From: Isoetes taiwanensis | Taxonomy: Eukaryota; Streptophyta; Lycopodiopsida; Isoetales; Isoetaceae | Assembly: GCA_021234155.1 (NCBI GenBank) | Contig: JAJEKV010000650.1 | Span: 1 to 64,000, forward strand | Length of the DNA stretch: 64,000 nt | Direction: 5' to 3' | Made by a program: the position numbers and the translations under genes | Part shown: positions 34,333-45,150 of the stretch, piece by piece | Numbering within the stretch: the first letter of the stretch is position 1 | How the letters are laid out: the number at the start of each line of letters is the position of its first letter | The notes under the pieces: model-generated | What the model saw: the letters and a program-made list of their open reading frames with translations, nothing else | What the model was told of the DNA's origin: nothing | The model's database searches: none

Positions 34333-35487
34333 TCAAGATGATATATTTAATGAAAGAGAGTTCTACAAGAAACTTCCAAAAATAAATTCAGAAGATCCAG
34401 CTGAAAATAGAGAAGGTGGTACAGTTGAAGAGTTAAAACAACAAGGATTTGAAGTTAGTGAAGAAACAAAAATTGAAAGGTTTGAGCAAACATGTGTAAG
34501 TGAGTCAGATAATGAATCAGAGGTAGCTCTAGATGATTTTATAGAACCAGTAATGGAACATGAACCTGAAAGTGGAAATGTACATCAAGAGACAGAAATT
34601 GCTGGTCCTATCAGAACAAAAAGAAAACCAAAAAGGACAGAAGCTCAAATTTTAGCAGATGAAGCCAAACACAATTTGGAGTTACATGTAGAACTGAAGT
34701 TGGAAAAAGCAAAAGACTGAGGTCTGATGAAGGAGAAATCAATACCTTGTTTGATATTCTTATTCTTGAGACACCTAAAAATTATGCTGAAGCTATTCTG
34801 ATTGCAATGCAACAAGTTGGCATAATGCAATGGAAGAAGAGATGGGAGCTTTTAGAAGAACAAATACATACACAGTGGTAGATGCTCCTAGAAATAAGAA
34901 TATAGTGGGCAGCAAATGGATATACCGTATAAAACCAGGAATTGACAAGAAAACAAAGAAGTTTAAAGCTAGACTTGTGGCACAAGGGTTTACACAAAAA
35001 AGAGGTGAAGATTTTGATGAAACTTTCTCACCATTAGTGAAAATAAATAGTTTGAGAATGCTACTAGCCATTGCAAATGCTTGTGATTTTGAAATACATC
35101 ATATGGATGTAAATACAGCATTTTTGAATGCTAAATTAGAAGAAGAAATATATCTGAGATCTGCTCCTGGTTTTGAAGAAGAAAAGGGTAAGGTTTGGAA
35201 ACTAAATAGAGCAGTATATGGCCTTAAACAATTTCCCAGAAAATGGTATAAGTGTATGGATGGATATTTATTAGAACAAGGTTTTGAAAAACTTAATAAT
35301 GATGGAAACATTTACAGATTCAAAATGGGAGATAAATGGTGTATAATTGCTCTATATGTGGTATCAAATGATAAGGAAATATTGAACGGTGTAAAAATAT
35401 TCTCAAGGCGTTTCCAAATGAGTGACCTTGGGGAACTCAAAAATATTGATGCGATGTATGAGAATATTGGCATTAAGTCAAAAAATA

Positions 35488-35493
<6 letters not shown>
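34307..35493 (+). pseudogene. Copia linker and reverse transcriptase, catalytic box lost
   Basis: An acidic linker (34307-34720) leads to RT. RT shows IVGSKWIYRIKPGIDKKTKK, FKARLVAQGFTQ, FSPLVKINSLRMLLAIA, HHMDVNTAFLNAKLEEEIYL and NRAVYGLKQFPRKWYKCMD (34830-35490). Where LYVDDM is expected the frame reads IIALYVVSNDKEILNG. The two catalytic aspartates are missing, apparently by a small in-frame loss. The frame ends in a poly(T) insertion at 35494. This RT cannot be active. Confidence 0.92.
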
Positions 35494-35518
<25 letters not shown>

Positions 35519-35750
35519 GAAGGTACGAAGTTTTATATTTTATATGATAAAAAGTACAACTGCTTCAAATTTGCACATAGAGAAGTAAATCCTCTTTTGC
35601 AGAAGTATATCTGCTCTGCTAATAAACGCATGAATCCTCCAACTTGGTAACGGAATATACAAGAAGATCTTTTGGCGAAAGATTCATGTAATCTTGGAGT
35701 GCCAAATTAAGGACACATGAGGAATAGAAGAAGTACCATGGAACATCAGA
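35494..35750 (-). mobile_element. Poly(T)-headed insertion in copia pol (truncated LINE or retrosequence)
   Basis: A run of 25 T (35494-35518) is followed by GAAGGTACGAAGTTTTATAT. In reverse this reads ATATAAAACTTCGTACCTTC-A(n), close to the AATAAAGTTTGTC-TTC-A(n) ends of LINEs elsewhere in the window. Copia coding resumes by about 35770 (ACTPIVPGHKIS). The right edge and any target duplication are not clear. Confidence 0.6.
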
Positions 35751-35769
35751 GAAAAGCCATAGAAGAAAA

Positions 35770-36567
35770 TTTCATATGGAAGAATGTCATGAAGCATGTA
35801 CTCCTATAGTTCCAGGTCACAAGATATCTGCAGAGATGAGTCCAAGAACTGAAAGTGAAACTAAGCAAATGGAGAGAATACCATATAGAAGTTTGATTGG
35901 TCATTTTATCATATGTAGCTAATTGTACTAGGCATGATATTGCTTTTGCAGTTAATATTTTGAGCAGGTACAATAATAAGCCAGGGAAAGCACATTGGAA
36001 TGCAACAAAACGGATTTTAAAGTACTTGAAAGGTACAATGAACTTTGGCATTGTGTTTAACGAAACTAACCTGCAGCTACAAGCTTTCTGTGATGCTGAC
36101 TGGGGAGGGGATTTAGATAAAAGAAAGTCAACCTCAGGATATATCATTTTATTAGGTGGTGCTCCAGTGGCCTGGAAATGCAAAAAACAGGTAAGTATTG
36201 CACTCTCTAGTCAGGTTGAAAGTATAATTCAGCAGCCTTGTTGACAAAAGAGGTAATTTGGGAAAGGAGACTCATGAAAGAATTGGGATTTGATCAAATA
36301 GGATCAACTATTATTTATTGTGACAATACAAGTTGTATTGCCATGACAAAAAATCCTATTCTACATGAAAGATCGAAGCATATTGACATGGAGGTTCACT
36401 TTATCAGAGATATGGTAAAGAAAAATCAAGTTCATTTGACATATGTTAGTACTGCAGATCAGAGAGCAGATATTCTTACTAAAGCCTTGCCAACATCTAG
36501 GTTTCAGGAATTAAGAGCACTGCTACAATGTAATGATATGAAATATCACATGAAGGGGGAATGTTGA
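35770..36567 (+). pseudogene. Copia RNase H and C-terminal pol
   Basis: The reading starts MSPRTESETKQMERIPYRSL, then RHDIAFAVNILSRYNNKPGK, WNATKRILKYLKGTMNFGI, AFCDADWGGDLDKRKSTSGY and IALSSQVESI in the 35897-36244 frame. Frame 36238-36567 adds KHIDMEVHFIRDMV and QRADILTKALPTSRFQELR. These are the standard copia RT-connection and RNase H motifs. DADW and SSQVE replace the usual catalytic DADWAG and SSTEAE, so the Glu position is altered. The stop overlaps the polypurine tract and the first bases of the 3' LTR. Confidence 0.92.
36553..36561 (+). other. Polypurine tract of the copia element
   Basis: AAGGGGGAA directly precedes the TG of the 3' LTR. Confidence 0.9.
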
Positions 36568-37290
36568 GAACTGGGATCATGTGATATTTGTGTTTGAATG
36601 TTGGTTGTTGAAACTGTGTAGCAGACATACAGATAATTATTCCATAGATCAACAGGCTCTACAATTAAGCTAAGTCATAAGGGGATTATGGACCATATTG
36701 TGGCTCCCCTTATACAAGCTGGGTTGTGGCTAGCTAGATTGAGCCTAGGGCATGAAGAATCTATGGTTAACATTGATACCTTGGTCATGGTTAATTGAAT
36801 GAATTTGAATATTCAAAAGAAAGGTAAGACCCAATGGTTCGTGAAGTCAAATTTTAACTCAGGCATGTGGGATAATTCCGAAATTTGGAGCTATTAAAAC
36901 AAGAATCGGGCTGTGGGATATATGGGTGCACTCAGATTTCGTGGAAGGCAAAGTCTATCTGGCTCCATAACCGCCCGGATCGGAGTATATAGTATGAGGC
37001 AAAAATGATATAATGTAGTATTGAGCTAGATGGATAGAAATGCACGAGGGTTATGTAGTGGTATTGAGGTTGGTCAAGACCTTAGCACTTTCTGAGGAAA
37101 CGAGTCAAAGCCCAGAGCTCTGAGAATATGTTTAATGACCATTGACAATATTTTATGGTGAACTTGTATTCTATGAATTGTGTGAAGGTGAATTTGCTTT
37201 AAGGGGGAAATTTGTCTATGATTCAAGTTGATTTGCTTAAGGTCTAAACTTGAGTGAAGTAAGTCATTAGAACAAATAGAAAAATCAACA
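36562..37290 (+). repeat. 3' LTR of the copia element
   Basis: This 729-bp repeat is the partner of 31310-32016. Most of it is identical. Differences are clustered near 36845-37015 and 37085-37125. Confidence 0.95.
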
Positions 37291-37295
37291 TAGAA
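37291..37295. other. Target site duplication TAGAA (right)
   Basis: Matches 31305-31309. Confidence 0.93.
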
Positions 37296-37309
37296 GATCC
37301 GAGATAAGG

Positions 37310-37452
37310 TTGGGAGGAGGGAAGCAATGGAAATAGAAGAAGGAGCTGCTTTGTGAGAAGACGACCGATAATCGAGCCAAAAGAGGAAAGGGCGATATAG
37401 GAGCTCGTCCCTTCCCAGAATGGCGATCCGATGGCTCGGATCGATGCTATTG
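37310..37452. repeat. Dispersed repeat, partner of 23060-23205
   Basis: It starts GGAGGGAAGCAATGGAAATAG and ends GGATCGATGCTATT, as at 23060-23205. It lies immediately outside the copia 3' end and so belongs to the pre-insertion locus. Confidence 0.8.
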
Positions 37453-37567
37453 ATGGACTAGAGGAAAGAAAAAATGATCGGCATCTACATTTCTAGCCCT
37501 TCAAATGCCATCTAAATATTATACAAACTTTTCCTATGATTGACTCATGGAGTTTTCTTTCATAAAT

Positions 37568-37569
<2 letters not shown>

Positions 37570-37602
<33 letters not shown>
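37570..37602. repeat. T homopolymer (~33 bp)
   Basis: A long T run between ATAG and GCATTATTTG. It could be the poly(A) of a minus-strand retro-insertion, but no element body is recognised beside it. Confidence 0.85.
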
Positions 37603-37604
<2 letters not shown>

Positions 37605-38027
37605 ATTATTTGTGTCATACTGCCATAGGTCAAACTCTTGTGAACTTGATAAATCTCAAATGGTCTTTTTAACAAACTTGATGGAGGAGTATAAATAGTC
37701 ATGTTGTTTTATATTGGGACATGAGTTTGGGAGCGATGTTAAGTGTTAAAGGGTGCCTAGGTCGTTATGAGAGGCTGAAATTCGATGTCGAGACCATAAG
37801 TGTTAGGAGAAGAGATTGAACTCTACTAGCATACCATTTGCATAATGGGCTGAATAATCCTCGATATAGCCTCGTTTAGCCCTTTGGAGAATGAGCACCT
37901 CTTGGTGGTCTTTTAATATCTAGTTATTGTGTTTGGTGATGAGGCCTAGTCCCCAGGTTTTAGATGGGCATTTGCCCTTGCATGTCTTTGTCCCATAACC
38001 ATTTGGGTTCTCGTGGACGTAAAAATT
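37603..38027. other. Non-coding, possible LINE 3' end
   Basis: No ORF. It ends in a TTATC microsatellite and has GGTGATGAGGCCTAGTCCCC near the end, which would suit a LINE 3' region with a pentamer tail. This is inference. Confidence 0.3.
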
Positions 38028-38067
38028 CATCTTATCTTATCTATCTTATCTTATCTTATCTTATCTC
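38028..38067. repeat. (TTATC)n microsatellite
   Basis: About seven TTATC units with one CTATC interruption. Confidence 0.9.
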
Positions 38068-38508
38068 AGTATTCTTTGGTGTTGCAAAGACATTGTACTA
38101 GGTGAGTTAGCATTGAACCCACATGGACCACCACTCCACTAGTCGGTGTAGCATGCAAGGGAGACCCATGCAATACAGATCCTGAACTAAACAGGCTAGG
38201 GAGATGGAAAAGCAAGCAAAACCATATGATCTAATTAATAACATAACTGATCATGTATCTAGCCAGTTTTTGATTGCATGCAATTAGTTGCCTGCAAGAT
38301 GCCAGTGCTATGCTCTGGTATGCAGACAAGGTAATAAACAAACATGGGGCTCTAAGTTATCCATCATAACTGCACGTGATTCTGCAACATGAGAATTCGA
38401 TTCTACCATTCAGGGCTATATTCAAAGATCATCTTCATTGCCGCAGACACCCCGTGACATTAGTAAGAGTCTTGGATTTTATTTCTTACTGAAATCATCT
38501 CTTGCTGA

Positions 38509-38975
38509 ATGTTCTCTAAAGAAAGCCAAGTTTTGCATTATAGATTTATTGTTATCTTTATCTTGAAGGAACCTCTAGCTCTGTTCTTCTTCCTTTTGGC
38601 ATCCTTCAGATTTATGGATCCACAAGGGATTGTGGTGCTTGCTTGTGATTGCTTGCTGTGGAAGAAGCCCTATTTTGGATGGCCAATTTTGTGGCCTTCT
38701 TTTTTATGGAGAGAGTAATCGAATTTGATGGTTATTGCAGTTGCCTCTTAGGTCATTATATTATGAAAGTAAGCCAAGCCATAACCAAGAAGATTAGTCT
38801 ATTGTTCGGGCTCTTCATTCTAAAATTTCTTGGAGGTTCAGTAGATACTCTATGTAGACCTATGCTCATGATTCTCTTATGCCAGATAATCACATCAGAG
38901 CATGGTATAGGTGCTGGTAGTGGAGTTACAACTACAGTGATATGCGGCATTTTCTTAGGTTTCTCATTTTTGTGA
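38509..38975 (+). pseudogene. Possible LINE-type RNase H fragment
   Basis: Two overlapping plus frames read GIVVLACDCL, then LAVEEALFWMANFVAFFFME and RVIEFDGYCSCLLGHYI. The spacing of E (AVEEAL) and D (EFDGYC) recalls the reverse-transcriptase-associated RNase H (RVT_3) of plant LINEs, AEAxAL...ExDS. The upstream Asp strand and downstream part are unclear. It may be a captured or truncated LINE C-terminus. The alternative is an unknown host exon. Confidence 0.35.
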
Positions 38976-39540
38976 ACCAGCTTCAAGGACTTTAAGTGGA
39001 AATTCAGAGCTCAGTCAGAGTTTGGGATGCTCCAATTTCTTTCTGGTGAATTTCAACTCCACATAGCTAAGGTTCCAGAGAAGATGACTTTGTTTCCATA
39101 TATCATTTCATTTGAATTTTTCTTTGTCCATTTGTTTTCCATACCTATAGCTTAGTCTATCCAAAGAATATCCTAATCAAATGGTGGAAAGGATGTAAAG
39201 GTTGTTGCTTTCAAATTGAAGTAGTGAAGGTTGCCTATGCCAGAATTTATTGGATGCATAGGGCGCACATGTGAGAACTAGGCTAGAAAATGCAATGAGC
39301 ACCTCTGCACTAAAGTTACTTTTTTCTTTTTTGAGGGCACCTCATACATGCATGCTAAATCTGCACCATGCAATAGCAGAATGACATGGCATATTTGAGA
39401 TCCAATATTGACGATTGTTTTAGCGAAGCTTGCATAAAATTCTAGAAAGCTATAACGGACCTAGCAACCTAGCACCAACATTAAGATGTAAGTAACGTTG
39501 CCATTATATAAGAGTGCATTTTCAATCGTAAAATAAATGA
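38976..39540. other. No gene seen
   Basis: AT-rich with no recognised feature. Confidence 0.4.
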
Positions 39541-39544
39541 TTAT

Positions 39545-39847
39545 GTGCTAGGAATACATGCATGCAATGTGTCCATGCATGGAGTGTGTGCATGCATGCA
39601 TGCAAGGGCATTGCTAGGTTATATAAAGCGCAACAATATTATTCTTGATTTCTTGGGAAGGAGTTTTCCATGGAAAGAAGTCTTTTGTGATGGCCGGAAC
39701 ATATTGGAAGGCAATGGATTGCACCCGGATTCTTTGAAGAAGGGGGTGAAGCAATACTACGGGTGCATGTTGGAGCGCGAGGAGAAAGCAAAGCGGGATT
39801 CGGTGGGGATCAAGCCTTACACACAGGGTTTTCTAGTGTTTGTATAG
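39545..39847 (+). CDS. Hypothetical ORF with protein-like C-terminus
   Basis: This 100-residue frame starts in a GCATGCAT-rich stretch (39558-39605), which gives a Cys/His/Met-rich N-terminus. The second half (FLGRSFPWKEVFCDGRNILE, QYYGCMLEREEKAKRDSVG) looks protein-like but is not recognised. It ends at the left edge of a LINE fragment, so it could be an exon truncated by that insertion. Confidence 0.25.
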   Translation: MLGIHACNVSMHGVCACMHARALLGYIKRNNIILDFLGRSFPWKEVFCDGRNILEGNGLHPDSLKKGVKQYYGCMLEREEKAKRDSVGIKPYTQGFLVFV

Positions 39848-40735
39848 GCTGTGTAGATAGTAATGTTTATACGAGCATATAACTTCGATACTTGGAACTA
39901 AAATGCATGTTTATCACGAGCTTGGAACTAAAATGCAAACTCCATCTTGCATTATCCTTGCGGAAACTAGATTGATTCCCCTTGAAACTGAAGCTTTTAT
40001 GCGTACTATTACATATGTAAATCGGGTGAAATTGCTCCCCTGGATCGTCTCCTTTCGGGCTATGCAAACAATCCAAAGTACGAGGATGGTTCTCCCAAGT
40101 GATTCAATGGGCGAGAAAAGTGGGGTGTAGATGATTACCGGCGAAGTCAACCAAACTAAAAAGAGGCACGCACAAATACTTCCAAGAGTCTTGGGCAAAT
40201 TGTGGGATCAAATGATATTCTGTGAAAAAAAACTTTTTATAGAGATGATATTAATAGTATGGCGATATGGAGAACAATCTTACTTGCTATCTAATATTAG
40301 CGAGGAAAAATAGAATCTTGATTTCTGCTTCTGAACTTCCTCTCATCATCTGCACATTGAGGCAGGAAGGTGGTATGGAACTCCTCGACATACAAGGTAA
40401 CGCCCAAGCTGTCTTGACCCTAAAATTGAGTCGAGAGGTACATACTTTTTTGGAGTGTCACGCTTTATGAACATATAAAGTAAAGTATAACATTTCGGGA
40501 TTCACATTGTCGGAGCTTTTTAATCGCCTCCAAATCTCCTCAGTTCATATCTCAAGGATATTTGGAAGGAGCGAAGTGACATAATGGAGTTGTTTGTTAA
40601 TATGGAAATACTTGAAGCTCTGAGGTGCCTTTGTTTAAGCGCCTTGTGGACTATATATCTTTTGTAATATTTTTAAGCCATATGGACACGAGGGGTCTTA
40701 AATGCGTGATTAATATATTATTATTATTATTGACT
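39848..40735 (+). mobile_element. LINE 3' fragment, relative of 18690-20655
   Basis: Frames at 39903-40130 and 40131-40470 read TITYVNRVKL, GKLWDQMIF and YLLSNI followed by KNRILIS. These match TITYVNRVKS, DKLWRRSR and YLLSYVSRKNRMLIS of the LINE in the Helitron. The copy ends GTGATTAATATATTATTATT, an (ATT)n tail. Only the last ~900 bp is present and it is frameshifted. Confidence 0.75.
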
Positions 40736-43700
40736 AGATTTCCTTTGTTGCATGAGGTGTAAATTATGGAAATTCTAAGGTAAATTTGATATGGAAATGT
40801 GCCTAGTTGATATTGGGTTGAATTCATAGTATTGTGATGTATGTGTAGTATAATTCTTTGATATAGACCTGCGGGGCAAGATGAGTCTAGGTGCGATGGT
40901 CTAGACTTCATGATTATTGCGGTGCTATGTAAATGGTATTATTTGAACATCGGGCGTTGGTACCGTGTATGGTACAATGTCATACGGTTAAGTGGTCCTC
41001 AATCTTTGGGCTTGGATTGGATTGGTGTGTATACACGTGGTTACCCGCCTCTATGTCTTTGGCCTGATCGGTAGGAGTTGACCTTGCTTTCGACCAGGAG
41101 AGGAATATTGGTTGCAATGTTGATGCTATGATTGCTTGGTTATTATATATGTGGTCTTCTTTGTTGGAATTAAGTTGCATTGGTCATGCTTCTTTGGACT
41201 AGTTACTTGGATTGTAGGGGCAGGCTACGGTAAGGTTAGGTTGTTGTTCTAGGTTAACGCCTTGTATTGTTGAAGCTAGATATGTCCTAGATCCCCGATC
41301 CCCACTTAGTCCGTGTGACTAACCCCGTGGTTGATGGTGTAAGTAGAGGTGCGAGATGCCCGGAAAAGTAGTCAAGCTTAGGGAAGGCGAGAGTAGAAGT
41401 GTGGATTGCCGGTTAAATAGCTTGTTTACTATTATCATTATATATTGGCTTGAGGCTATAATTATTAAGAACATTCATTGTTGTGCGGGGTTATTGCTAA
41501 GCAATGGCAAGTATATCTTTGGGACCTTAGAGTATATCTTATATTATAATGTTTTACTGCAAGTAATGGACCACGCCCTAAATCTGACGGTCTACATTAT
41601 TTTGTCTAGATCGAGCGATCGATTTGTTTCCACGATTTTTGGGTGAGATTCCAATGGCGTCAATTGATGCACGGAAGTTAGGAGCTGACCAATCGGTTGA
41701 GCGATTTAAAACTTCCGTTGTTTTCTCGATTCCACTAACGGCGGCAATTAAGCATCGGGTTTTGCTTTGGAAGATGATGTGTACGCTATAAAAATTTGAT
41801 TAAGCTGTCGGGGAATCCTCCGGCCTTTTGCACCGAAACAATTACCCCTCTCCGGATCTTGCCACGAATCGGACTACGGAAGAGATTTTTTGTGGAACAA
41901 CCGCCTTCTTGCAGTAGTGGAATCGAGATGCATCGGCTGTGGTAGTTTAGGTTTATGGCATTTGATGCCACGAGAGTTAATTACCGCTTAAAGTGGAATC
42001 TCAGCCTTAGCTCTTCCTTTTACGGCTCTATAGGGTTAGAGCGGCACTTCCATCCATACAAAATTAGAGCCCAGCCATATAGGGTTAGCTCTATAGGGTT
42101 AGAGCTATGGTGCAGCCATGGCAACTATCGAGCTCGCTTCCATCCATCCATTCGGATCATCGATTTGTTCCTTTTTTAGCTTTAGGACGATTACTTTCTG
42201 ATAAAATGGATTAGAAGACTTACTCTTCGTTTTAGTCTAAGATATTGATGCGGAGGACACCATAATGCGCAGAGGTTTCTAGAGGAGTTTTATAAAGGGA
42301 TTTCGTCATAGTTTGCCACAAACAATGGCCCATACATTTCGATTAGAGAGAAGCATGAGCAAATCTGAAACTACGTGTGTCATTCCGTGTCGTGGAGTGA
42401 ATCCTTTCTCTGCAACATTATTATTGCAGCTTCTACTTGGAAATCCGTTTGACATGGATGGTATAAGTGGAAGATTCTGCTGATGGAAATCTTTGTCATA
42501 TTGAAATTCTTGGGTCAAATCTGGAGGGTCGATACTGCTGGCGAAGTTAGGCCTCCTTTTTACGGAGTGGAGGAGTTATGAAATCAACAAACTCTATTCT
42601 TGCAAGGTAGGTGTTGTTTCCATGTAAAATTAGCACTTCATTTCATAGTTTGATGGAGCTAGAGTTTGATCTCGACATCTCTTTTCCGTAACAATATCAA
42701 TGAGTTCTTTGAAGTCAAGATTCTAACCTAATCATGTATCCACGACATAAATGTATGTAGAATGCGGCCCTCTATCCTTAGTCGCCGTGAAACAAATCCT
42801 TTATCCGCATTCATGTAATGCGTGGATCTTCGCTTGAATGATTCATAGCATCCGCTTACTAGGGCCAACTTAGGATCTTTGCTTCTCAGATCGCATGTTG
42901 GAACTTACCGTAGTTGGGTTAATATGTATGGCTTTAATTGAATGGCGAGGCAGCTACCGGGCTGAAGGACCTCCATGTCTTTATTTACAATTCTTTGCAC
43001 AAAATGTTACGAAATCACCTTCACCGATTAAGCCAATGATGCCCACGGGTAAATGAATTTTCTAGACCGGAGACTTTTTATTCTAAACTATCATAGCATG
43101 CCATGTATTTGAAATGTTAGAAAGACTAATGGACGGAGGACCATTTTAGACAAAGTATGGACAGAGTTTGTGATTTTATCTGCGGGGTTCCCTCTTGGTG
43201 AAACTATGAGTTTACTTACTAGCTCAAATAAGATCTAATATTTTCAAAACTACTCTTGAAAGTTTCCCAAAGGTAAATATCAAATTTTTGTATAATCACA
43301 AAAAACAATCTTGGTACAAATCCTTGGTGCTGGAAACGTGCTTTATCCTATCGTGATTCTTTGGAAGTTGGATTTATAAGGCCGCCACTTGAGCAGGAAT
43401 TTGGTCGATATCGTTGTATCAAGGATGCGTTATTGTGGTTGAACAAATTTAAACAACATGCAAAACAGGCACGAAGGGATCTATGTTTGCTTCAATGAAT
43501 GTAGACAATCCGTTAATGCCTATGGCATTATAAAACTATTTACTCTGTCTTGAGGTCATATCAGATTGTAAAGAGGTGTATTCGAGCTACATGTTCAAGC
43601 TTTGGACTTGAAACCAACATGGAAAAAGATCATCTCTATTTTTTTGTTTCGCTTGAAAATCTCCTTCGGTCATTATAGCAACGATGCCTACAATACGCCA

Positions 43701-44888
43701 TTTATCCATGCATTTTGCATATATAGAATAGGTATCTAGCCCTATGTTTGGGGTCCCGCAATTTGTGGGTCTTGCACTGTAAACAATAGGAAAGACTTGC
43801 AACGAATAGCAAGGCATTGCAATATTGTAGCATTACATCACCAACATGAAAGCAACATACCCATGGGTAATGATGTGCATTAGAATTCGACCTTGCTAAC
43901 TTAAAGTTTTCTACAAATTTGGCTATTATGATTGTGCCCAAGGTATTGACAATGTAGTGCCGACCTAGATCCAAGACAATTGTTAAAGGCCAATGCCCAT
44001 TGTTGGAATAGCTCCCATTAAACACATGTAACACAAATGGAAGGTGACTTAACTCGGTCCCAATCGGCATGTACCATATATAAATTCACAATCGTGAATA
44101 CGGAAAAAACAAAATAGCATACTTAAAGAAGATAAAAGAAAACCGGAACAACAACTCAAATGCATAGTGTGCTTCTTCTTCAATCTCTTGGGAGATAAAA
44201 TATAGCGTTGGCCGAATAGGACCATCGGATAAAGTACTTTGCCCCAAAAAGCATTGCCTAAATATCTTTGCAAAGCATAAAGTGTTGTTTTAAGGTATTG
44301 CACAAAATTATAGCTTCAATGTTGCATCATTAACATGCATTATGTAGGAGAAGCAATATGTATCACATATAGATGTTGCAACTACGACAATATTCGGATC
44401 ATCATTAGTAAATCTTCAAATAATGCAACTTCTTATTTAACCAAGCCATCCATCGCAGATTGCAAATAATCGCATTCAAGCCATTTATAATACCTATAGG
44501 TTAATAAATACCTATAGGAGTCAAGTATACCTATAAGTTAATGTGCAAGAAATCCGTTCAAAGGTTTATGAAAGAATATTTAATATCAAATATTGTGCAC
44601 ATGTTGCACGACATGAACTCAAGTTTAAACTTATCTGTAAATGTTTTGTTTTTACTTATATCAATGGAGATGCATTTCACCACATCTACAACTTTAAGAT
44701 GAGCTATTTCTAGAGCATCAAGTAAGGCTGATGCATCTTATAATCTCCTAGGTGTCAATGCAACTTAAGACAACATATCTATCCCTAGGCGATCAAGCAA
44801 GGAAAAGAAAAGAAACACATCAATGAAGGCATCTCAAAGAACATCAAGCATCAAATCAATGTTATGCTTATTGATTTGGATCTAGGTA
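40736..44888. other. Over 4 kb with no recognisable gene
   Basis: Only short frames without motifs (up to 122 residues, minus, 43702-44070). The only local structure is TATAGGGTTAG(A/C) at about 42027, 42080 and 42094, a small internal duplication. No termini, tandem arrays or splice-linked exons that I can support. Confidence 0.45.
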
Positions 44889-44938
44889 ATATGGATGGAG
44901 GGAGGGAGGGAGGAGGGAGGGAGGGAGGGAGGGAGAGG
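44889..44938. repeat. (GGGA)n microsatellite
   Basis: GGAGGGAGGGAGG-type repeats interrupted by one GGA. Confidence 0.9.
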
Positions 44939-44976
44939 AGATATTAAGTTAGCCCTCAATTTCTTAAATCCCGGTA

Positions 44977-45150
44977 TGGGGTTGGATACAAAACCTGGAT
45001 TATTATTATACGTTTTCTCATTCGGCCAAAACATTTTCAACCAACTTATGCCCAACAACATTGGGGTGGGATACAAAAATTAGATTATTATTAGCGATTT
45101 TCTCATTCGACCAAAACATTTTGGGGCTCCCAACTTATGCCCAAAGAACG
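44977..45150. repeat. Two-copy tandem repeat, ~86-bp period
   Basis: GGGTTGGATACAAAA...GATTATTATTA...CCAAAACATTTT...CAACTTATGCCCAA occurs twice, with about ten differences and a short insertion in copy 2. Confidence 0.8.

Larger units (their letters stand above)
31310..37290 (+). mobile_element. Near-complete Ty1/copia LTR retrotransposon
   Basis: This 5,981-bp element has LTRs at 31310-32016 and 36562-37290, TG...CA ends and a perfect TAGAA target duplication (31305-31309 and 37291-37295). The primer site TGGTATCAGAGC (initiator Met tRNA) starts two bases after the left LTR. The polypurine tract AAGGGGGAA abuts the right LTR. Domain order is Gag, protease, integrase, RT, RNase H, which defines copia. 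The LTRs are alike over most of their length, so insertion is fairly recent. The coding region nevertheless carries frameshifts, a missing RT catalytic box and an insertion in pol. Confidence 0.95.

Noticed and set aside
42020-42110. TATAGGGTTAG motifs as interstitial telomere repeat
   Set aside because: There are only three copies in imperfect register. The plant telomere unit TTTAGGG is not tandemly repeated here.
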